Shown: positions 38,876-52,688 of the stretch, in pieces
Layout: each line of letters starts with the position of its first letter
Position numbering within the stretch: position 1 is the stretch's first letter
Source of the DNA: Verpa conica
Taxonomy: Eukaryota; Ascomycota; Pezizomycetes; Pezizales; Morchellaceae
Assembly: GCA_033030425.1 (NCBI GenBank)
Contig: JAUFSD010000002.1
Coordinates: 3,100,001 to 3,164,000 of the forward strand
DNA: 64,000 bases
Direction of reading: 5' to 3'
Notes under the pieces: model-generated
Databases searched by the model: none
What the model was told of the DNA's origin: nothing
Seen by the model: the letters and a program-made list of their open reading frames with translations, nothing else
Program-made: the position numbers and the translations under genes

Positions 38876-39064
38876 AGTCATGGAGTAATTACAGTCGTTC
38901 ACGGGGTAATGGCGAATACTGGGTAATGGCGAACAGGGATTATAGACCAATAAAGTCACTAGCTCTGACCACAATTTGACGGCTCAGTGCTCAGATATAC
39001 TATTGCTAACCCCTGTTCGCCATTACCCAGTGTTCGCCATTACCCCGTGAACGACTGTAGTCAT
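38876..39064. mobile_element. MITE with 48-bp terminal inverted repeats
   Basis: The segment 38891-38938 is the reverse complement of 39011-39058 with one mismatch in 48 bases. Each arm starts ACAGTCGTTCACGGGGTAAT and contains two direct copies of GGGTAATGGCGAA. The centre is 72 bp and has no open frame. AGTCAT lies on both sides (38876-38881 and 39059-39064), a possible target duplication, though part of it overlaps a weaker extension of the inverted repeat. It is a nonautonomous DNA transposon of a family I cannot name. Confidence 0.85.
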
Positions 39065-42000
39065 TACTGTAAAAGCGTTGTACCTACTTCATAGTATTAA
39101 AATTAAATGTGCCTTGGGATAAGGATCATCCTCGGTACCAAGATCTTGGTGGGATCATCTGCCTCGTTAGGTGTATATACCATGTATCCTCTGCGCATGT
39201 CTTGTGCTAGTTTATGTGGCCAGCAGACTAATATATTGGTCAACTTTAAAATGTCTGCAAGAGTTGAAAGAGCCTAATAGTGCGTATGCGCAGCATTGGC
39301 CAGTTATGGGGCCGTGGACTCACAGTTGACCCTCAGGCCCTATCACTAGCCATTAACTGCAATTTAAGGCCCACCACGTGTAGAAATTAGAGTTTTTTAG
39401 CAGCATCATTCATCGAATCATCTCGCTACATAATTAGACGCATTATAGATCGTTTTTGGCACCGGACCCGCATCTCTGTTTCGCTCCTGTAGGGAAAAAA
39501 AAATGTAAACACAAAGTATGTTTTTCCTCCCCACTATTGATATATTGGTGTTGGTGTTGTTGGAATTAGCTTTTTTTTTTTTGCGAGGTTGCAACATTTA
39601 AATTTACAGGGTTTAAAGGTTTCTCATTTGATGAAAAATCCAAAAGAACCATGACACCGGGGAGGGGGGGCTTTGACAAATTTCTAGCCAGTTAGAAGGC
39701 TTACCACCATCATCGCTGAATCCTGGTTGAGTGCTCACCAGGATCCAACAATTAACACCCACGGTTATGGTTCTTCCAAGCCCCCCCCCCCATGGTATTG
39801 GGCTGGGATTGCTGATATACGTCAATCACTCGATCATTAGGTTTCACAATTGGCTAATTGCGGGGAGTGGATAGACAAATGAAACTTTATTGGCGATTGT
39901 AGGAGACATACCTATAGGATGCTATTCCGTAGCTAGGCGCTTATCTACGAGACACTTATGTTTCTGTGAGGCAATAAACATTTTTTTTTTCCTCATCACA
40001 CACTACTTGAATACACATTGGGGCTCACTTACGACCAATAAATAAGCACAAATTTCAATAGTGAAATTGTATCGCTTTGACCAGTAGTAGCACGGCTCTC
40101 TCCCACACGGCCAGGCTCGGTATTGCGATGCCGTTCTAGTTAGACTAATGAATAAGCATATTTAGCAATTAGGTATGGCGATAAGCGCCTTGCGTGATGA
40201 CGTTTCTGAAGTTTTATAATTCGTGTTGCGGGAGTTCCGGGTAGGATTAATTTCTAGCTTAGCGCTCTGCGGCTGGCTAGCTATGCTATAGTAGGGAGTG
40301 TTTATATCCTACTATCGTAAAGATCTCTGGACAGTGGCCATTTAACTTGAGACTGGCTGTTCCAATACCGCGGAGAGGGGGCTAATCAAAGTTACGCCTC
40401 CGAGGATGACTCAAGCTCTGGCTACCCCGGTTGTGCGATCGATCGCCGGTACTTTTGTCTGAGTGATTGCAACATTCATAGATTTATGGGTCCCATAATT
40501 TTATGGTCTGCAATGTGATACGGGGATTCTAGAGATAGCCACGCGGAAGGATCCTAGTAATCGCTTGCTGGGCCGCCTGATCTTCTTAGTAATTTGTATC
40601 GGGACTGGGCTATTTTTTGGAGAAAATCAAACAACAGAAGGTGCTCTTTAAATTTATATCTACAAAGACGTGGACTCGTGGAATAGGTTTATGGAGTGTT
40701 AATTGCTAGTGCCCACGGTATGGATTACACTTATAGCTTCCGATTATATTATTGGGGGGTATCCTTAGGAACTGATGAATGGCTAAGAAACTTGAACGGT
40801 AGAATTTTCGAAACCTGAGGCTAGGTGATGTTTACTATTATTGTGTTCGAGAAGCATTTTTTGCATTGTAGCTACATAGCTCTCAAGCTAAGCTTTCGGC
40901 TGCTGCCTGCTCCGGATGAGTGCGCAACCGAATGCCCGGGCGCCCCGAACGCCAGCTGGGCGGCGTAGTGGTGGCGCAAGGTCTAAACCCCAGTCAGCGA
41001 TCACTATGATTATAATTCTTTGCATTAGCATACTTTAGGAACCGGCTTGTTTTCGGTGTTGGTGAGTTTTTTTTCTTCTTCTTACTCTTAGACATGGCAC
41101 GATTTTCAGGGGCTACGCATTCTTCAACCTTGTCGTTTATCCCCCTCCGGTACCACCGAGCCTGGTTTCTGTCTCCAAAATCAGAAAACTAGGAGTGTCA
41201 CCATTGTAATTTCCTCCCTGGGGTAGGTCGGTGTTGCCTAACATGATAGCGACTTTTAATCATAAGCTACCTACATAATCAGTGTATTTTAGCTCAATAG
41301 GTGCTATATCATAAGAAAGACGCACTGCACTGCCTAGGGTAAGGTAATGACTTGCACACATGCTAGCTAGATATCTTGGAGAAGATTTTGAATTGTTACA
41401 AATGTAGTTTACAGCCCCAAATATGGGGGATATATGATGCCTGGGGTGTTGAGTTGCACCTATCAATTGATTCTTGATCCGCCCTAACCTGCCATATCCG
41501 TGCTACCTAGCTGCATGTTCAGGCTCTTCTTGCCCCGGGTATGTTCGCTAGTGATGTATACATGCTTTCCCCCCCCCCCATGTCTTAGAATGTATGCTGT
41601 GCAAGCCGAGAGGGACCTCTCCTTTCTAGTGCTTTGATACCTGTTAATTTTATTTGGGGAGGGGAAGATTTTCATCGCCGATCAAGCAGCCGCAAAGATT
41701 TTTGACTTGTTGGTCATGCATGTCTCTGATATTTGCCGGCCAGCATCTGTTTGCGCATGTGTAGCACGGAGGTATCCGGTATGACTTCATAGAAAGATTG
41801 GATGAACTGGTAGATGCATGTCATGAAAAATTCAACATTGGATGATTACAGATCAAGTGACGCTATAAATTTAACCTGCGCAAACAGAGTGCTCAGGTAT
41901 TACAGACTGAACAAAGCTATAAATCAGAGCCTGGGGAATTGCACAGCCTGCGACCTGGTGCCTAGAAAAGCTTGTTGGGGGTTAAGAGCCAGCCTAATAT

Positions 42001-42132
42001 AGCATCTGCGCAGGCAATTGATCGTGTTCGCCCCAGCTGAGCTGAGGCCCAATTTCTAGCGCATATAACCACGATAAACCTTTGGGGAGCCCCTTTAAAC
42101 CAGTCTCCCCCCCAAAACACCATACTGCAAAA
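39065..42132. other. Gene-poor AT-rich region
   Basis: No open frame longer than about 70 codons with coding character is seen. A short GC-rich patch occurs at about 40920-40985 and C-runs near 39781 and 41571. The last part is the promoter region of the CorA-like gene. Confidence 0.45.
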
Positions 42133-44708
42133 ATGCCATCCGAAAGTTCACTACCCCCAACCCCCCCAGCACGCGCCAACATCGAACCACTACCAATAAA
42201 TGAAAAAATTTGCCTACTACAGAACTATGGATTACCAAGACCTGAAAACTCAGGATCAAGTGTAACGACAGAGGGGAATAATAACGGGACTGAAAATATC
42301 GACCAGATGAAGGCTCGGGTTTTCTATTACAATATTGATGTAATCGAAGGTAATGCTGGGGATCCTAGAGAGGAAGATGGAAATACAACTCCAAGGGGCC
42401 AGGACCAGTACATCGAAGTTGCCCTGCACCCAGAGAGAGCCAGTGTGGATTTTTCTCAGATATGGCCTCGGGAGGTAGCTGTGCGTGAAGAAGACGAGGT
42501 AGCTGTGGGTGAAGCTGTGGGTGAAGAGGACGAGGTAGCTGTGGGTGAAGAGGACGAGGTAGCTGTGGGTGAAGAGAGCGAGATAGCTGTGGATGAAGAG
42601 GGCGAGATAGCTGTGGATGAAGAGGGTGAGGTAGCTGTGCGTGAAGATGGCGAGGTAGTTGTGGGCGAAGAGGAGGCGTATCTACATGTGGCGTATGTTT
42701 ATCCTCTCAAAGTTTCTATGATATGTGTATTTCCTAACCTTAACATATTGAACTATATAGAGACTTTTCTGATAGGTATAACGCCGCAAAGGTAAGTCCC
42801 TTAAAATCCTAATTGAAATGCAGCTGGGTACATGGGCTAATGAACTTCTACTTAGTTTTTCCTACCGAGGGCTGAGGGAAAGATTCGAGAAAAATTAAGA
42901 GGGAAGGACTACTACAAAAAAACCCTCGCCGAACAGCAAGAGTGGGATGGGGTAGTAACGGAAAAAATGGAAGACCTTAGCACTACCCTAGATGCCGAAA
43001 AACTTCCCACGTTAAAACCTAGTGCCCCTGTCTTTTTCAGCGCTTTGGAGCAGGAGCAGATCTTAGTACTTGGGGTCTCTCTACCCTATTTAGATATTAG
43101 CGGGGCTCATGATCGACAGGGTGGTGCACTAGAAAGTTGTAGTTTATCGGAGTACATGCGTCTAAAGATGGATAGGCCTATAGTCTCGAGGGTTGAGGAT
43201 ACACAGAAGAAGGAGGCTCGAGTATATACAGCGTTATTCATGATCATTGGCAATGGTTTGACCCCCCCTCTTCTTTCACAGAATTTTATATTCGGGTTAG
43301 GTTTTCGGAAATCGCCAAAGTGACGCAAACCGCAAGCCTAACCTAAACCTGATCGATTGAAAGGTCTAATTCTTACGCATTATTTGTGGAGGTAGATATG
43401 GTAGCAGTTTTTAGATCCAAAGACAACAAACATTCTGACCGGCCACCACCGCTCTTTCGAGGCCAAGAGAGACTTAGTACATACCATGCGTTGGTGCCAA
43501 TGATTTCAAACATTCTTCAATGTCCACAGAAAAAACTTATCAAATTCTTCAATGATGAAATATCTCAGAAAGTTTGTCTCACCTTTCTAGAAGCTCTAAA
43601 TAACATTGTTGGTATTAATACAATACTATAGGTATCGGATACTGAGGATCGTATGAGTGGCCTTAAGTCACCATCAAGGATGAATTCAGTTAGCACTGGG
43701 AGCACCATGGTTGGCGGGGTAACAAAAGAGCTAGACACAGATGAACTAGACAACATCCTACTTTTAGATCTTCAGGGACTTGTCGCCGATATATCAGCCC
43801 TAAGGAAGGTTGTGAAATCACAGATCGAGATTTTAGAAGAGCTTCGAGATGTTTACGAAAGCACCTTCAGCGCAAAGAAAATTCGTAACAAGAATTTAGT
43901 CAAGATACCAATAATCTGGGGTATGGGTGAGCGATTACGTCCTACTCTAGACACAATCGATAAGGTGATCGAAGAACGGAAAAAATTCGATAAAAAAGCC
44001 GATGATTGGGTCAAAGAATTAAGGACATCACATAAATCTGTACGTACTCTCCCTAGTTTCTTTCGCTCGATGCGACTATATACACCTAGCTAACATAAGT
44101 AACTATGGCAGTTGTCTAAGTTCTTGGAGAGAAGACTCGTAATTCTTATCAAAAACGCAATTCCCGAAGAGATTAACAGGCAAGGGGGGGTTATTAAAGG
44201 CTCGATTACTAAGCAAACAGAGGTTATCGAAAAGTCGATTACGGACCAAACGCAGGAAATCATAGGCTCGATCAACCATCAAACAACTGAGACTACTCAA
44301 ACTCAATCGAAGGAACTAGAGGCTCATGCCGGGGCGATGAAGCAGCAGCGGAATATAATGATAAAACAGCAGCGAGCAATGTCAGCATTGATGTTCGTAA
44401 GCATGGTATTTTTGCCATTAGGGTTTTTTGCCTCCGTAAGTCCTCTAGACAGCAAATAGTTAATATTATCATATAAGATCTAACTTATGGGACAATAGTA
44501 TCTCGGGATGAACGGGGGGTGGACTCACAGGCCTATTTCTGAACACACGATATTTTGGGCTATTGGCGCCCCTATTACGCTTGCTATTGGCGTTGTGATT
44601 TGTTTGGTTGACAGAGTCTTCGAAGATTGGCCCAAAAAGTTTAGGAAATGGAGGAAACGGGTGGGGTTATCAACAGGGGGTCATGCTAATACCACCCCAT
44701 CGCCATAA
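42133..44708 (+). CDS. CorA-like membrane protein with acidic repeats
   Basis: Seven exons (42133-42692, 42761-42791, 42856-43255, 43396-43571, 43632-44039, 44112-44435, 44499-44708) sum to 2109 nt, 702 residues. The C-terminus has the CorA magnesium-channel layout: a long coiled-coil region (LQGLVADISALRK to REEINRQ-type heptads), a first membrane helix FVSMVFLPLGFFAS, then YLGMNGG with the GMN signature, and a second helix ITLAIGVVICLVD, followed by a basic cytosolic tail. The intron before YLGMN splits helix and motif. Residues about 117-181 are an acidic 8-residue repeat (VGEEDEVA type). Fungal CorA-like proteins of this type often have large soluble N-termini and their transport activity is untested. 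The join at 43255/43396 is the least certain; without introns the frame carries stops. Confidence 0.82.
42481..42675 (+). repeat. 24-bp coding minisatellite
   Basis: About eight tandem copies of GTGGGTGAAGAGGACGAGGT plus AGCT encode the acidic repeat VGEEDEVA; one copy is a 12-bp half unit. All length changes are multiples of 3, so the frame is kept. Later copies differ by point changes (D, R or S variants). Confidence 0.9.
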
Positions 44709-47700
44709 CTTGTCACTACAACACTATTAGTGTGAAATTCGGGTTTCAGCGATAGAATCGTAGTTCGGCAGTCCTCCTGAAGGGAGTAAGCCCGACCCCA
44801 TACACTATATGTCTATGAACCAATCGGCTGCTGTCGGCCATACTCCAACAATGAGTAGGACGCTAGTAAGAACTACCATGCCAATATCCCCCGCTAGGGT
44901 AGCGTATTGTGGAATTTCTGGAGTAGTAAGGTAGCCTTACTATGGAATATAGGCAAAATTATTTCTTTTTCTTTTTCTTTTAGGAGAGGGTGGGCTCAGG
45001 GAAATTTCGCTCTTTAAATCCATCTCTTTTGTTTGGAAATTCTACTCTTTATGCCGCGTACAAGCGGGGAATCGACTAATACTACAATAGTTTACGTAGT
45101 AGCCAATCATTTTTTTCTTTGTGTTAGTTTATATTATAGACTGTTATTTAATTTTATACCATAGCTAGATTTTAAATTTCTACACATTTTTTCTTCTCTC
45201 CCCTTGTATAAGGAATATGATTATGTTGGTGATATATTTAAAACTGATTTGTTGATTGGTTAGTTGACGGAGCACAAGTACAGGCCCCTTTTTATATATT
45301 ACACATATATACTCTAGAGTAGCTAAGATAATGTGTGCTTGGCCTTGGAGTGTCAGATAAGAACTGAAACCTTCTCTAGCAAGAGCTAGACACTAGATAC
45401 TCTAAGGACTAAAAATAAACCTACATAATCTATAGTAGCCTCTCTACCAGTAGCTTGTGGGACATGTGGAATTAATTGAGAGATTTCCTCTAATCTATAG
45501 CTCATGCAGTAGTATAATATTATACCCGACTATATGAAAGGGATTTCTCGAGTAGCCATTCATATTAATATATCTGATTTAGAGACTTTTACTCAAGTAC
45601 GTTTCCAGGCGTAGAAAACTTTACTTCATCTATAATCTGAGCGCGACTTGTCTAGCTTAGCTCTTTAATCCCAATTTTCTGTCTCTGGTTGAGATCGTAG
45701 TATCTGGTTGATCACTGTCTCCGTGTATCTCCTGGGAAATGGCATGCGATGGTCAAAGGCTGAGGGAATTCAACTACAGTTAGAGCCAATATATTTTAGT
45801 AGACTTTCCTCTAGTTTACTACATGTTTAGCATATATATGATCAAATTCTAATACCCTATGATTAGCTACGCCCACAATTCGAGGTTGAGTATACCAATA
45901 CTAATAAACCTATGTCTTGGCGATGTCTCTCATATTGTGACTAGATCCTTTTTGGTATATATGTATATGTTCTGACCCTCCGATAGGCAGGTAACCTGAA
46001 CATGTCGGAAAATATACATATATATTAGCTCTTAATCCAATTATCTCGAGGCTAAAAGATAATTTCATGGGTTATTGGTGGGCCGGGGGTCGTATAGTTG
46101 TAGCTATGTAGCTTGTGACACGTACGTACGTACCACAACTTCTCTAGCGGCAGAACATGATATTAATCATTGGTGGAACAGTAAGTGGTTATGGTCTAAA
46201 AGAATTTTTATTTGATAAATTAAACGAGCGTAGGCAAATATGCGTGTCTCAAATCTTTGGTAAAATCTTGAGTAAATAAAAGTGCAACTTACGATATACT
46301 CTGAGGATGCGCCTAGTCTATGAACTTGGGAGTACAATTCATAGCATGACGGCTGATCAGCTGGAGATATCAGTCGACATCAGTAACAGGCATTCTTTAT
46401 TAGTGAACCGCCAAACTGGTGATGGTTCTCAGTACTACTGTTAACTCCCAACACGTATTGTACATTAACAAAATTAACTGCACATCGGTAGAAATAATAG
46501 TACTGGTTCACTCTAACGCATATTTAAAATTAAACCCTTAGCTAGGATCTAGAGATAGGAAAAGGATGAAAAGAATAGTCACATAGTCTCTCTAGTAATG
46601 TATATAAACAGTGCAAAACTATTTCGAAGCCATGGCCATTACATTCAGATGTCCAGTTAATTTTGTTAGCGTAAGATATATCATATTATTCCCCGTTTCT
46701 GTTTCTAGTTGGCCATCTCTTTCGCCTAGTCTCACGCACTCTATTTGGGTAGTAGTTTAATTCTTTTTTTGGTGGTCATGCAGCGACGCCATTCTTAGCC
46801 ATCACTCCTATAGCTCACTAGCCCTCGTTCTTATCCACCTTTGATAATGACTACAATAGAAATAAATATAACTATCACTACTCTAGATATGATTTTCAGC
46901 TTTGCCATTTATATTTAGGGCCTTAGCAAGCGGATGCTGATACTTTACCTAGCCAAAATTAACGCTATATACCTACGAGGTGGTTTTCCCCGGGCTTATA
47001 TGGTCTGTCTTGAGTTTTAGTTTTATAAGGCTATAATGGAATAATATCTCTCTAGTGATATATATATCGAATCTGATGTTTTAGACAAACCCCCAAAATA
47101 CCTCTGTTTAATGCCCCTTATTATAATAGCATAGATACAACTGGGGGGCGCTACGTACCTAAACTTCTTTAGAAAAATTCGTTTATCGGTTGGATATGCA
47201 TCATCATTCAAAATTTGCGTATAGTAGTAAGCCACCTAGTGATGCATGTGACCGAAGTTATGTACGCTGTTCTTGGGACAGCTGGAGCTCATCGCTGACT
47301 TGTCCAATAATGTAAATTATTGTTCCAATAGACATCTTGTGGGGTCACGTCATGTGTTGTAGTACACGATCGCAATTTGATTTAGGTGATGCACTGTAAG
47401 CCGCCACAATGTACATTGGATGTGCGGGAGTGGTGCGCAATAGGTGATATCATAGTCAGATATCGAATGGTATATAAATTAAATCAGAAGTGTTAGTTCT
47501 AAATTTCTAAGCGAGGTATGGTTATATATGTTAAAATATAAAGTGTAACGCTTAATGGAATTCTTATAGGGTGAGCTGGCCAATATTACCATCCCATCCA
47601 CTCATGAAAATCTCTTAAAATCAAACAAACACAGGATATCCTTATGGTTTTGAGGAATTTTGATTAGCGATTAAAGATGTGTTTGGTGGTTGGGAAAAAC

Positions 47701-49395
47701 TTGAAGTGTTAGGAAAGCTGGTCAATTGGCCATCATCGGCGCAGGTCATACCATGCAAGTACCATATCCATGATACCCCTCATCCCATGCTCATGAACTA
47801 GCCTTTAGAAAATCAAGATTGTATATATATCACTCTACCTGAAACTAGATCGGATCCTAGGCAAACTCCTCCACTAATACTAGGTATAATGTGATGACAG
47901 GAGTAAAATATGGATATTTCCCTGTTAACCTTGTATTTTTATTACTCTTCTACACTGTGGTTTCATATCTACCAAATTTATATTCTCCTTTTGAATATAG
48001 CAAACTAGTCATGTAATTCGGTGATGCTGGTTCAAATCTCTTAATTCCTTTGTAATTATGTTACGTACTATAAGTGCTAGCTAGTATCTAGTGGTAGTAA
48101 AGCTAATCACCCCATGCACAGTGTCTAATACTTGCGGGGATTTAATTATCTAGCTTTCAGTTCTATAGAGGTAGATTACGAATAGTGTAGGAACAGGAGG
48201 CTCAGGGTGGGTCAATTTTTTTAGCTTGTCTGGAGTGCTTGCCTCTAGCTCTGTCCATATATTGACTGATGTCTGTTACTTTGCTATGTAGATGCGGAGT
48301 CCCAGGCCTGGTCTAGAGTTTTCTCTCACGTATTTGTGAAACTGTTTAATGGAGCAGCTGCAGACAGTCGCATATTGACCAAAAGCACGCTGAGCACTGT
48401 ATCTTGTTAATCGCTAAAGAACTCCGAAGTTTAGTTCCATTAAAAAGTGATCCACCACAGCCCCAAAGTTTCGTGCGCATGTTTAGTATTGCCAGCAGTG
48501 ATCAGAGAAACGCGCTCACTGGTTAGTAGCAGTTATCACGAGGTCACTTGCATTTTCGGGTCCTTTGTCACAACGCATCAACACCTGAAACGTGGGTTTT
48601 GATATACCCGCCAATTGGCTATAAAGTATTTTTCCTTTTTTCCTTGAGGGAGGCTGTGCAGCAACCACCTGAAGAATAGCAATTTGTCGATCCCTGTAGC
48701 AGCATGTACTATACGACGCCCTACAGCTATGCGGCTCCCCCGTTACAAGGGTTTGAGACTTTGCATCATGCTCAGTGACATCTATCAAGCATCATTAGGT
48801 TAGTGATCTGTCCGGCCACAACACTTCGTGATAGTCAACGCGAACTTTTCTTATCTTTTAGAGCCTGCAATGAGATGTATGGACCTCCAATCATTAAACA
48901 ATATCAGCACTTTTTTAATCCTTTTCTCTGGGCGCGGCTCTATAGCAGCGTGGATACTCCTCTTTTATTAGCTAAAGTGCACAACTATGCGATAAGATGA
49001 TACAAACGTCTTCTAGCTAGTTCGCATTATCCGTCTTAATTGTCAGATTTTTTTCCATACAGGGGTTCATCCCGTAAAAGAACTGCAGTGTACCTTAGAA
49101 TCCTCCAGCCAGAATCGTCAATTCACAGGATTACATGATCACCGTTGGCCTGCATAGTTTAAAACGTCGACATTGATCCACAGCTGTATAAAGGTACAGC
49201 TCAGTCGTCACTCAAATAATGCGCATATACTGCGCACAACCTTCACAGTGGATCTCCTCCTCAATCCATCCAGTTCATTCTTATTACTTAAAGAATAGCC
49301 TCTACCCACAGTCTTGTCGAGAGTATAGCTACCACATCTACCGAGGATATAGCAACCACGTCGACCCCATAGAATTAACAGGAGATTTTGAGGAG
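44709..49395. other. Gene-poor AT-rich region
   Basis: 4.7 kb with no supported gene. An in-frame ATG at 49219 would extend the downstream vWA protein by 59 residues. Palindromic CGTACGTACGTAC lies near 46120. Nothing else stands out. Confidence 0.45.
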
Positions 49396-50766
49396 ATGAC
49401 GTCCGAAGCAGGTAGTACCGAAGCCCCCGAACTATTTCAATTTAAAAGAACAAAGCCCCCCATTCCGACCGAGAAACAATGTCTTCGACGGCTCGAGAAT
49501 TATGTCAAGTGGGACAAAGCGAATTTGGGGAAAGCGCTTTTCAAGGATGTGGACTTAAAGCCATTTAGCGAGCAAGCTGCAAAAATGGTGAAGGGTTTGA
49601 TTGAGGAGTACGGGTGTTTTTACGCAGAATTGGCAGTTGAGCTCTCGATATTAACGCTTTACGATCTTGTTGTATTGATTGGTTTGACCTCCCCCTCCTC
49701 TCTCTCCCCGTACTACCAAATACTTATTTAGATATCTTATTATTTGTGTTGAAACAGATGACAGTAGTTCTATGAACATCGAGGATGATGAGAAGCGCAT
49801 TGAAACCCTTCAAAATACCCTTGGAGAAATTGCGAAAATCTACACTCTTGCCAACCCAGACGGGATAAAATCGGTCCGATTCCTGAATCACCGCCAAGGA
49901 AAGGGAAATGTCAAGCTGGATGACGTGGAAGGGGTGGTGAAGCGCTGCGCATTCAGCGGTCTCACAATGATGGGTACAGAATTGCGTAAAAAAATCTTAG
50001 TACCATTCGTACTTAACCCTAAGAAGGAGTTAAAAAAACCTGTTCTTATAATGACTATTACGGATGGAGGAGTATGACTTCCCCCACCCCAACGTTCTTG
50101 AGAGTCGATACTAATATATGTACTTATTTTAGATAGAAGGTGAGAGGAACGGGCTTTTGGAGGAAGTGATTCTCGACTGCGTTTCGCAGTTAAAGAAAAA
50201 GCCAGAACTAGGAGAAGATGGTTAGTAGTGTGACTCGTTCCTTAGTATTAAGCATCTTTCTATTTTCTAACTTTACTCGCCTTCAAGCTGTTGCGTTCCA
50301 CTTTTCTCGTGTTGGGACGGAAGAGGAAGGCAAAGAATTGCTTAATTGGCTTGATAATCACAAAAAAGTTGGAGATCATGTCGATTGCTTACCAGGTGCG
50401 TAACTTACTATGTTGATGAAATCATTCCTTTTTGTTTACTGATAATAATAATAAAAAATAGACACTATGCCTCTTGAAGACATAGCTGAAACAGAAGTAT
50501 GGGAGAAGAAGAAATGGGACGTGGTATGTTATGTTTTCTCTCTAGTATTTTTCTTTCCAAGAAACCTTCTAAATTCTGCTACTCTTTTAGTTACCAAAAC
50601 TATTATTAGGTGCCATCGTGCCATCGGTAGGTTATCACGTATACTTACGAAAGGTTTTATTGCTAATATTTTCGTGTAGATGGATGCCAACGATAAAGAT
50701 CCCGACTTGGAAGCGGACGACGGTGTGGAGAGAGGCGAGGATGGAGGCGTACTGGAAGACGATTGA
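49396..50766 (+). CDS. von Willebrand factor type A domain protein
   Basis: Seven exons (49396-49681, 49758-50071, 50133-50220, 50288-50395, 50462-50523, 50591-50626, 50680-50766; 981 nt) give 326 residues. The domain starts LTLYDLVVLIDDSSSM, where intron 1 splits the first Asp codon. DDSSS is the DXSXS metal-ion-dependent adhesion site; SGLTMMGTEL supplies the threonine and TITDGG the third acidic ligand. Family knowledge says such domains bind partners through Mg2+; intracellular fungal members are mostly uncharacterised. The conserved FHFSRVGTEEEGKELLNWLD follows, and then an acidic C-terminus ending in EDD. There is no signal peptide or membrane segment. I start at 49396; the ATG at 49219 is possible. 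Confidence 0.87.
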
Positions 50767-52688
50767 TTTCACACAGTTTTTGGATATATACGTTCGAATT
50801 TTCCCTTTAGAGTCACTCCTGACTTCTCCCTACCACTCAGTATTCTTTTCTCATCGGTTATTGGGCTCTGAGCTACTCTCTTATATCTACTTTTCTTTTG
50901 GGTTTTCTTTTTCTTCTATTTTCATAGTTTTACTATTAGGTCACTCTTTTTTTGTATTTTTCTGTTTATGTATGTATTTAGCCACAAAAGGAACATATTC
51001 GAAACCTATCCCTTGAACCGGTCTTTGCCACAACCCCCGATTTCCCAGCCTTGCTACCCAAATACTAGCTATACAGCCCATTGAATTTATAATGATAATG
51101 GTTTAGAATATGTAGTCTAAAAATTCTAGCATAATTCCTGTAATATCTAGAAGTGACTCACAACCCCATCGAATACGTTACCCTCCATATTGCGGGATTG
51201 TGAAAACTCCACCTTCAAAGATTAAGCGCTATTTTCAAGCGGGAAGGACGTTCTTTCGGACACTTTGCTATGTTACAATAACAGGCAAATATAGTGTGAG
51301 GGAGTCTCATTCTTGCATGAATCGCTAAGTCTACCAAGTCGACGTGTACATACAGTAGAGTTCGTGTGACCCTTAGGAACCCAGATATGGGTGAGAGGGT
51401 ACCCACTTTCCCCACTCTCTCACGCCATGGTCATTGAATTCGAAAACATGGATCTTCATCCTGCGCGTGCCTGAGAATTCCAACATCTATGCTGGCCAGC
51501 ATAAATGCATACATCCTTGTTCTACCAGTAGATAGAAACCACCTGTAGATAAAAGCCTCCCAAGTGTGGGGGACGCGGGGCTGGACCCACGACTGACGTG
51601 CAGCTGCGCACGTCGAAATAAAGTTAGCCAAGCGACGACGGGCTTGCGCAATACAAAGTGCACTTGCCCGTGCGCAGTCAGCCATACATACATAGGCTGC
51701 GCACTCCGGGGGGTACCCACTGCCCACCAATCTCGGGGATTGCCGGCATAAACGCATTTCGCGATCTCCACCTATGGATATGATCCATCTCCGGGGGGTT
51801 TATGGCTAGAATAACAACAAAACTTATTTCAAAAACTACTAAACATACGTAATGTTCCCCCCCCTTTTTTTTCTGTCTTTCCTTCCTGATGATTGTTTTT
51901 TTAGAGTAAATCGAGATGTTGATATGTTTGTTATCATGCACGCGATCTGGAGGCAGCAAATGCGTAGGGGTTTATTTTAAAATTCATCAGTGATGTTGGC
52001 TGATGACTCAATGCTTCGTAATTGGCTAGGCATAAAGGTAGATGTGCATGTAGCTCTCAGAATCACTAGGTTTTCGATGCCCTTCAAATCGACCCAGATT
52101 TCTGATAAAGGCATTCATAACCCCCAATGGGATAAATCACTCAAAACTTCTGTTTAAACCGCACTGATGACCCTTGAGATGTTTGGGATGCACCATGAGG
52201 TCATGTTTCATCACTCGAGGTGGCCTGGCATGTGAAGAGCCAAACCCACGAGGTACTACTATAGCCATCTAGAATACGTGTCTTTGTTAATCAAAATTAA
52301 AGGGAACCCAACTTCCATTACTAGTTAACAGAAATGGGGAAAGCTAAAGTTCCCCACAAAAGAGAAGAATAAAATTGCACACTATTCCACCTACACCCCA
52401 GTCCAAATATACTCGTCCTAGACCCCTAAATCTATGGGTCCCTTGCCGTAACCCCCCCTTCTCTCCGAGGAGCACCAGTTACACCAGGGGCATAGTTTTC
52501 TCATATCATCGCAGTTCATTCTACATGTTTCATTCACGGTTTGAAGTAATTGAAGTGAAAAGAAAAGAAAAAAAAGAAAACCCTAATAGTACGTAGTTAC
52601 TTTTACCCCATCTCAAAAGAAAGGAAACAAGTGAACTCCCTCCCTCCCCGAAAGCCAAAGAAGAAAAGACAAGAAAGAATCGATAACC
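50767..52688. other. Intergenic, no gene seen
   Basis: Convergent spacer between the vWA gene (+) and eIF1A (-). A more GC-rich patch at about 51560-51730 stands out from the AT-rich surroundings but I cannot assign it. Confidence 0.4.

Noticed and set aside
43572..43631. In-frame TAG suggesting that the CorA-like gene is broken
   Set aside because: A 60-nt intron with donor GTTTGT and acceptor ACTATAG removes the stop and keeps the frame, so an intact gene is the simpler reading.
48023..48045. GGTTCAAATC, resembling a tRNA B-box
   Set aside because: No matching T-arm stem, A-box or acceptor stem can be folded around it.
51560..51730. GC-rich patch with tRNA-like box motifs on the minus strand, possible SINE
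   Set aside because: The A-box and B-box matches are poor and no tail or target duplication was found.
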